This document shows, piece after piece, positions 5,839-10,194 of a DNA stretch of 10,194 nt. The stretch lies in assembly GCA_000447185.1 (NCBI GenBank), contig KE647366.1, forward strand, positions 1 to 10,194. Direction: 5' to 3'. This stretch comes from Vairimorpha apis BRL 01 (lineage: Eukaryota; Microsporidia; Nosematidae). The notes beneath the pieces were generated by a model. It worked only from the letters and a program-made list of their open reading frames with translations, did not search any database and was not told the origin of the DNA. How positions within the stretch are numbered: position 1 is the first letter of the stretch; each line of letters opens with the position of its first letter. Position numbers and translations under genes: made by a program.

Positions 5839-8164
5839 TACAAAATATACAGAAAAAAGTTGGTAACGGGAATGAAGAAGTTGTTTTGGTTAATAAAGAG
5901 TTAACACGGATTTCTAGTAGAGATTATGAGCAGCCTGTTTTAAATACTGGTAATGGTGTTGAGATTGATACGCCTATAATTGAGATGGGGAATAAGAGTG
6001 GTAATTTAAGTGATGTTAATTATAATTTAAGTGGAGTTAGTGATAAGAATGGTAATGGTATTGATAATAAGAGTAATGATAATAAGAGTAATGATGGTAG
6101 AGATAGTTATAAGAATGGTAGTGGTAATGATATTTTAGATAATATTTTGAGAGATGTAAATAATAAACTTTACAAAGAAAATAAGAAATACAATATAAAT
6201 AAACATTTAAAAGAAAATAAGAAATACAATATAAATAAGAAATACAATGAAACAGATTTTAATAACATAAATAATTTAGATACCTCATTTTTTATTGCAC
6301 CAAATAAAAACTACAAAGATCCACCAAATTTACTTAAAACAAATTTTGAAATACCAGACAGTTTAATAAACAAGAATACAAAAGATAAATTATTTGATTT
6401 TATTGATAATAATTTGAATAAACCAGATTTTAATAAACTTAATCTACATAATTCTGATATATATAAATCTGATCTGAATAAACTTAATCTACATAATCCT
6501 TATTTAAATAAACCTAACCTATATCAACCTAACTATGATTCTAATATAAATAAACCTAACAATGATTCTAATATAAATATGAATAACCAATTAATTAATA
6601 ATCTAAATAGAAATTTATATCTAAACAATTTACAAAATAAATTAAACACACTACCAATGAACAATCAATTATCAAGAGAAGATTTACCTGACAATTTTGA
6701 TAACTTATATAATAATCCATTAGATCAGAATATTTCTATTAATCCTAGTAAAAAAGATTCTGCATTGCATCCACTTGATAGAAATAATAATATTAATTTT
6801 AATTCACCTGATGCAAATACATTAAATACAAGTTTATTAAATTCATTAAATACAAGTTCACTAGATAAAGATCCATTCAATATAAATCAATTAGGTACAA
6901 GAAGTCTACTAGATACAAATTCATTCAATATAAATCCACTAGATAAAAATAACACACTCATTTCAAATCCCTTAAATAATATCCCATCAAAAGAAGATCC
7001 ACTAGAAAAATACAATTTACTTAATACAAACAATCAATTACAAAATAATCCATTAAATAAATCTGGACTAAATTTAAGTTCACCTAAAAGTGATTCTATA
7101 AAAAGTGGTAATAATGACGTCAATCCTGATTTTAATAGTAATTTAAATTTATTGAATTTTAAGTTTGATAATGATAAAATGTTGAATGATAAGATGAATG
7201 GAGATCCATATGGTAATAAGAGACATGAAGATCCTTTTAAAATGCATGGAGATCCCTTTAAGATAAATAAGGATCCCTCTAAGATGAGTGAGGATTCCTC
7301 TAAGATGAGTGGAGATCCTTTTAAGAGACATAAAGATCCATCTATCAATAAATTATATAATATAAATGATACTCCAAGAAATATTGATACTATAAACAAC
7401 AATAATGATATAGATAGTACTCTAAACAACAATAATGATACTCCAAGAAATATTGATACTATAAATAACAATGAGAATATTGATATTTCAGACATAAATA
7501 ACACTCCATTCACAATCCCATCATTTAATCCCACAAACATAACACAAGCAAAAAATCTACAATCAAAAAACATAAAAAAAGCAATAAAAACACGTCAACA
7601 CTACATAAATCTAAAACTATCTAAAATTAAAACAAAAAAAACACAACTCCAATACCAAATGACAACAAACACTCAAAAAATAAAAGACCTCCTCAAAAAA
7701 ATAAAAGAACTAGAAAAAACCGAAAAAATTTAATAACAAAAATATCATTAACAAAATCAAAAATAAATAACCTTAATTTAAATTACAAACAAATTAACGA
7801 AAAAAAAGACGATCTCCTTTCAAATATTCGTATAACTAAAAATGAAATACAACGGTACACAAATTTATTAGAGACAGAAAATAATAAATTAAATGTTATG
7901 GAGAAACAATTTGATGTTTATGAAGATACAATTAGTAAATATGAAGAGAATGTTGATACTGGTAATAAAAATGTATTTTTGTATCAGAATGAGTTGAATA
8001 AACATAAAAGTGAGTTAAGTAATTTGGAGAAGTTGTTTAATGAATTTAGTGTTAAGAATCGTGTCATTGATGATGAGATTAAGAAGTATGAGAAGATTAG
8101 TGTGTGTTTGGATGTGGAGATGAAGAAATTGGAACTTAGTAAGAGTAGTGGGTCTTTATTGTAG
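5734..8164 (+). CDS. Unrecognised Asn-rich repeat protein with coiled-coil C-terminus, two frame breaks at A6 runs
   Basis: I do not recognise this protein. Read as one gene of about 810 residues, it has a short hydrophobic N-terminus, a long Asn-rich low-complexity body with several internal repeats, and a Lys/Glu-rich coiled-coil tail. Two breaks interrupt it, at six-A runs 5826-5831 and 7723-7728. At each, one more A (or a -1 slip) joins the open frames, and the protein character continues across the join. The low-complexity body and coiled coil suggest a structural or scaffold protein, but no domain fixes its role or location. The coding region diverges from INO80 with about 3.5 kb between them. 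No CCC-like motif is seen upstream of the ATG at 5734, so the start is less secure than that of INO80. An alternative is three separate short genes, which is unlikely given the continuity of the tail. Confidence 0.6.
5832..7733 (+). CDS. Main body of the Asn-rich repeat protein (633 codons)
   Basis: This is the longest open frame of the window. It has no ATG at its left end: the first possible start is GTG at 5832, which supports its being an internal part of a longer frame. The first 110 residues are rich in Gly/Asn/Asp/Ser (GNGNEEVVLVNKELTRISSR, then NLSDVNYNLSGVSDKNGNG). Residues about 110-150 hold KENKKYNINK repeats. Residues about 190-245 repeat NKLNLHN and DSNINKP. Residues about 290-420 repeat NPLD, SFNINPLD and LNTS. 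Residues about 456-505 hold a seven-residue DPFKM-type repeat. Residues about 511-550 duplicate NDTPRNIDTINNN. From about residue 571 it turns Lys/Gln-rich and helical (AKNLQSKNIKKAIKTRQ, QKIKDLLKKIKELEKTE). Base use changes sharply along it: C-free at 5975-6167 and almost G-free after 7500. It is clearly protein-coding in style, though no family is recognised. Confidence 0.72.
   Translation: MLVQNIQKKVGNGNEEVVLVNKELTRISSRDYEQPVLNTGNGVEIDTPIIEMGNKSGNLSDVNYNLSGVSDKNGNGIDNKSNDNKSNDGRDSYKNGSGNDILDNILRDVNNKLYKENKKYNINKHLKENKKYNINKKYNETDFNNINNLDTSFFIAPNKNYKDPPNLLKTNFEIPDSLINKNTKDKLFDFIDNNLNKPDFNKLNLHNSDIYKSDLNKLNLHNPYLNKPNLYQPNYDSNINKPNNDSNINMNNQLINNLNRNLYLNNLQNKLNTLPMNNQLSREDLPDNFDNLYNNPLDQNISINPSKKDSALHPLDRNNNINFNSPDANTLNTSLLNSLNTSSLDKDPFNINQLGTRSLLDTNSFNINPLDKNNTLISNPLNNIPSKEDPLEKYNLLNTNNQLQNNPLNKSGLNLSSPKSDSIKSGNNDVNPDFNSNLNLLNFKFDNDKMLNDKMNGDPYGNKRHEDPFKMHGDPFKINKDPSKMSEDSSKMSGDPFKRHKDPSINKLYNINDTPRNIDTINNNNDIDSTLNNNNDTPRNIDTINNNENIDISDINNTPFTIPSFNPTNITQAKNLQSKNIKKAIKTRQHYINLKLSKIKTKKTQLQYQMTTNTQKIKDLLKKIKELEKTEKI
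7200..7346 (+). repeat. 21-bp coding minisatellite encoding seven-residue DPFK-type repeats
   Basis: Six to seven units of about 21 bp, each with a GATCC-like core, encode GDPYGNKRHE, DPFKMHG, DPFKINK, DPSKMSE, DSSKMSG, DPFKRHK and DPSINK. The unit consensus is DP(F/S)K(M/I/R)xx with G, E or K before D. The repeat is in frame and lies in the middle of the Asn-rich protein. Another DPF occurs separately near residue 345 (KDPFNIN). Confidence 0.85.
7363..7480 (+). repeat. 69-bp in-frame duplication encoding NDTPRNIDTINNN twice
   Basis: The sequence AATGATACTCCAAGAAATAT followed by TGATACTATAAA(C/T)AACAA occurs twice, with ACTCCAAGAA at 7371 and 7440, exactly 69 bp (23 codons) apart. The first copy continues NNDIDSTLNN and the second NENIDISDIN. 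Near identity at DNA level indicates a recent duplication. Confidence 0.85.
7727..8164 (+). CDS. C-terminal coiled-coil segment of the Asn-rich protein, in a second frame
   Basis: This frame is open from before the A6 run at 7723-7728 to the TAG at 8162-8164 and gives about 145 residues after the join. It reads KSKINNLNLNYKQINEKKDD, then NIRITKNEIQRYTNLLETEN, then MEKQFDVYEDTISKYEENVD, then QNELNKHKSELSNLEKLFNE, and ends MKKLELSKSSGSLL. Spacing of Leu/Ile/Tyr among Lys, Glu and Asn is that of a long coiled coil, continuing directly the helical end of the previous segment (KIKDLLKKIKELEK). An isolated start at the ATG at 7898 would give 88 residues but would cut the coiled coil in half. A continuation of the main protein is therefore the better reading. 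The last half is G/T-rich with almost no C, reversing the G-poor composition of the preceding 230 bases. Confidence 0.62.
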   Translation, partial: NLITKISLTKSKINNLNLNYKQINEKKDDLLSNIRITKNEIQRYTNLLETENNKLNVMEKQFDVYEDTISKYEENVDTGNKNVFLYQNELNKHKSELSNLEKLFNEFSVKNRVIDDEIKKYEKISVCLDVEMKKLELSKSSGSLL

Positions 8165-9065
8165 AGATTTGAAATTAGAAGGGAGATAATTTATTTTGTG
8201 TATAATTGTATATTTTAGAATTGAATTTTTATTGGAAGATTTTATATTTGTATGGAAATATTTTAGTTAGTTTGTTTATTGTTGAATTGTTCTTTTATAA
8301 TGTTTTGTACATTAGAAATATTTTATTATAACTGTTCTTATTAGTATTTTGTATATTTAGATTGAACTTTTATTTTATTTATAATTAATAATTATATTAG
8401 AATTATTTTGGTTTGTTTTTATAATCAGAAATATTTTATTTATTTAATATATGAAATAAACTAGATTTTGTATGCTTGTATTTTTATATAAGATAAAAGT
8501 AATTTATTAATAAAATAGATTTTATTTGTTTTTTTAAATTAAAAATATTATAAAATTTTAATATATAAATGATAATATAAAATTATTAAAAATTTTAATA
8601 TAGAAATAAATAAATTTAAAATATTAAAAAATTTTATTATTTATTTCTAGTAGATTGAAAATATTATAATAATTAATATATAAAAAATAATATATAAATA
8701 TTATTAAATTTTAATATAAAAAAATAATTTTAGTATATAAATAAACAATTTTAATTTTATGTAGAAGTAAATAAATTAATACTATTTTATAAATAACATG
8801 TTAATAAAAGATAATATATAAATATTATAAAATTTCAATATGTAGATAATTTATAAATATTATAAATAACTTGTTACTATAAATTATGTATCATTATAAT
8901 TAGTTTATTATTATAAACCATATTAACTTAAAATATGATATATTTTATAAAATGAAAATATTAAATATTTTGTATTAAAATAAATTTATTGTAGTATGTT
9001 TTTTTGTATATTAAATTATTATTATTTATAAATTAGATTATATTTTTTAATATTATTAATAAATA
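8165..9065. other. Non-coding AT-rich 3' flank with one short perfect hairpin
   Basis: No gene or RNA is seen. The first 125 bases after the Asn-rich gene carry on its C-free composition (no C from 8155 to 8291). Later sequence is nearly pure A/T with short ATATAAATATTATAAA-like motifs. TAGAAATAAATAA at 8601-8613 and TTATTTATTTCTA at 8637-8649 form a 13-bp perfect stem with a 23-base loop. Such a stem is not very surprising in this composition. A transcript end must lie in this stretch, but no polyadenylation signal can be told from background. Confidence 0.5.
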
Positions 9066-9540
9066 AAATTAATAATTTAATTTATTAAGAATAGATTTTT
9101 ATATATTTTAATTTTAATAGATTATATTTCAATATTTTAAATATGATTTATAGAAAATTTAATAATTTAATTAATAAAGAATAGATTTTTTATAATTCTA
9201 TAAGAATGTACGTATTAAAAATATATAACTTTAATTACAAAAGATGAATATTTTTTAAAATATAAAAAATTCTATATATCGTATTTATTTTTAACAATGA
9301 AAGGTAAAAAATATTTAAAACTATTCTTAATTAATTAAACTAATAAATTTTATACATTAATAATATTTTAAATATTTTAAAATTTTATATAAATTGTGTT
9401 TAGAATCTTTAAAAATCTATTCTTAATAAATTAACTAATAAATTTTATACATTAATAATTTAGAATCTATTAATAAAATAAAAATTTATAAAAAATTATT
9501 CTTAATTAATTAAACTAAAAATTTTATACATTAATAAAAT
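9066..9540. repeat. Repeat family present in both orientations, forming long inverted repeats
   Basis: A unit of about 45-50 bp with the core TTTATTAAGAATAGATTTTT occurs on the plus strand at 9069-9100 and, diverged, at 9161-9192. It occurs in reverse orientation (CTATTCTTAATTAATTAAAC then TAATAAATTTTATACATTAA) at about 9321, 9417 and, diverged, 9496. The 23 bp at 9078-9100 are the exact reverse complement of 9411-9433. Same-strand copies are 92, 96 and 79 bp apart. The arrangement, two copies one way and three the other, could fold into a large stem. No coding capacity is seen. Confidence 0.7.
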
Positions 9541-9672
9541 AAACCTATATAAAATATTATAGTATAAAATAAACATATATAAATATTATAGTATAAAATA
9601 AGCATATAAAATATTATAGTATAAAATAAACCTATATAAAATATTATAGTATAAAATAAACCTATATAAAAT
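9541..9672. repeat. About four copies of a 29-30 bp tandem repeat
   Basis: The unit AAACCTATATAAAATATTAT plus AGTATAAAAT repeats with starts at about 9541, 9571, 9600, 9628 and 9658, the last being partial. Variants are AAACATATATAAATATT and AAGCATATAAAATATT. It directly follows the two-orientation repeat family. Confidence 0.9.
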
Positions 9673-10194
9673 TTAAATTTAAATTTGTAAAGTAAAAATG
9701 TGTATAAATATATTAGACATGTAAATAAACTTTTTTAAGTATCGTATAAACAATTTTTTTTAAATGTGTTTAAATATATAATTTTGTAATTTACATAATT
9801 TGTATTAAATATATTAAATTTTAACAATTTATAGTATTTAATATTAAAAATATAAAAGTATGTAATATTAAAGATATAAAAGTATTTTTGTACATTAAGT
9901 TATTTATACAAAATCTTTATAAAAACATCTTTTTTATACTACAAATTATTTTTATATACTACAAATTTTTCTTATACTATAAAATTATTTTTATACTACA
10001 AAATATTTTAATTATAAAATTATTTTAATTAAAGATTTGTATATACCACAAATTATTCACTATATTTCAATTATAATATAAAATTATTCACTATATTTTC
10101 ATTTACACCACAAATTATTCTCCATAAAATGACATTTATATTACATTGTAAAAATATTTATTGACATTTATATTACATTTTAAAAATATTAATC
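9673..10194. repeat. Non-coding AT-rich end of window with short direct repeats
   Basis: No gene is seen. From about 9933, ATACTACAAATTATTTTTAT-like units repeat with a period near 20 bp. CACAAATTATTCAC/TC motifs follow at about 10048 and 10110. At the very end GACATTTATATTACATT then GTAAAAATATTTATT is duplicated at 10131 and 10163 (32 bp apart). The plus strand is again C-over-G here. Confidence 0.6.

Noticed and set aside
7149..7331. Short minus-strand frame with HLRGIL-like repeats
   Set aside because: Antisense shadow of the 21-bp DPFK minisatellite.
7034..7573. 179-codon minus-strand frame, Leu/Ser/Phe-rich, apparently membrane-like
   Set aside because: It is the antisense of the Asn-rich coding region: Asn, Asp and Lys codons read backwards give Leu, Phe and Ile. 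The sense frame is longer and has coherent repeats and a coiled coil.
8601..8649. 13-bp perfect hairpin as a possible terminator
   Set aside because: The stem is almost pure A/T in an A/T background, is more than 400 bases past the stop, and eukaryotic nuclear genes do not use such terminators.
9541..9672. Telomere-like or CRISPR-like array
   Set aside because: The 29-30 bp units are directly abutting with no unique spacers, and the unit is not a telomeric G-rich repeat.
1..10194. tRNA, rRNA, CRISPR array or transposase gene
   Set aside because: No tRNA-like T-loop or acceptor pairing, no conserved rRNA block, no spaced identical repeats of CRISPR type and no transposase or reverse transcriptase motifs were seen on either strand.

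Overview
The window looks like part of a very AT-rich, gene-poor eukaryotic genome. My best guess is a microsporidian, with moderate confidence (about 0.65). The evidence is an INO80-type chromatin remodeller with a very short N-terminal region, a CCC triplet just upstream of its start codon (a known microsporidian start-proximal signal), no introns seen, and asparagine-rich low-complexity protein sequence. Multi-kilobase intergenic DNA would fit one of the larger, AT-rich microsporidian genomes rather than a compact one. Other AT-rich protists with Asn-rich proteins are not excluded.

Layout. Positions 1-2258 (minus strand) hold an INO80-family Snf2 ATPase that runs off the left edge. It is split over several reading frames, yet its order of parts is intact: a short N-terminus, the DBINO domain, an Asn/Gly-rich repetitive linker, helicase motifs I and Ia, motif II (DEAQ), motif III (LLTGTP), then the start of the insertion between the two ATPase lobes. 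Positions about 2270-5730 are non-coding and full of degenerate direct, tandem and inverted repeats. Positions 5734-8164 (plus strand) hold an unrecognised Asn-rich, repeat-containing protein with a coiled-coil C-terminus. It reads as one gene of roughly 810 residues if two breaks, both at runs of six A, are bridged. Positions 8165-10194 are again repeat-rich non-coding DNA. No tRNA, rRNA, CRISPR or transposase gene was seen.

The two genes are divergent and separated by about 3.5 kb, and nothing in the sequence links them functionally. INO80 would remodel nucleosomes in the nucleus; the role of the Asn-rich protein is unknown.

Two observations stand out. First, G versus C content flips in blocks of a few hundred bases, inside genes as well as between them. 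Positions 5396-5661 contain no G on the plus strand (39 C by hand count). Positions 5975-6167 contain no C (48 G). The tail of the same coding region flips again twice. Second, both genes are interrupted by small indels, several of them at A or T runs, while the conserved motifs remain intact. This suggests indel errors in a long-read assembly, very recent gene decay, or slippage during expression.
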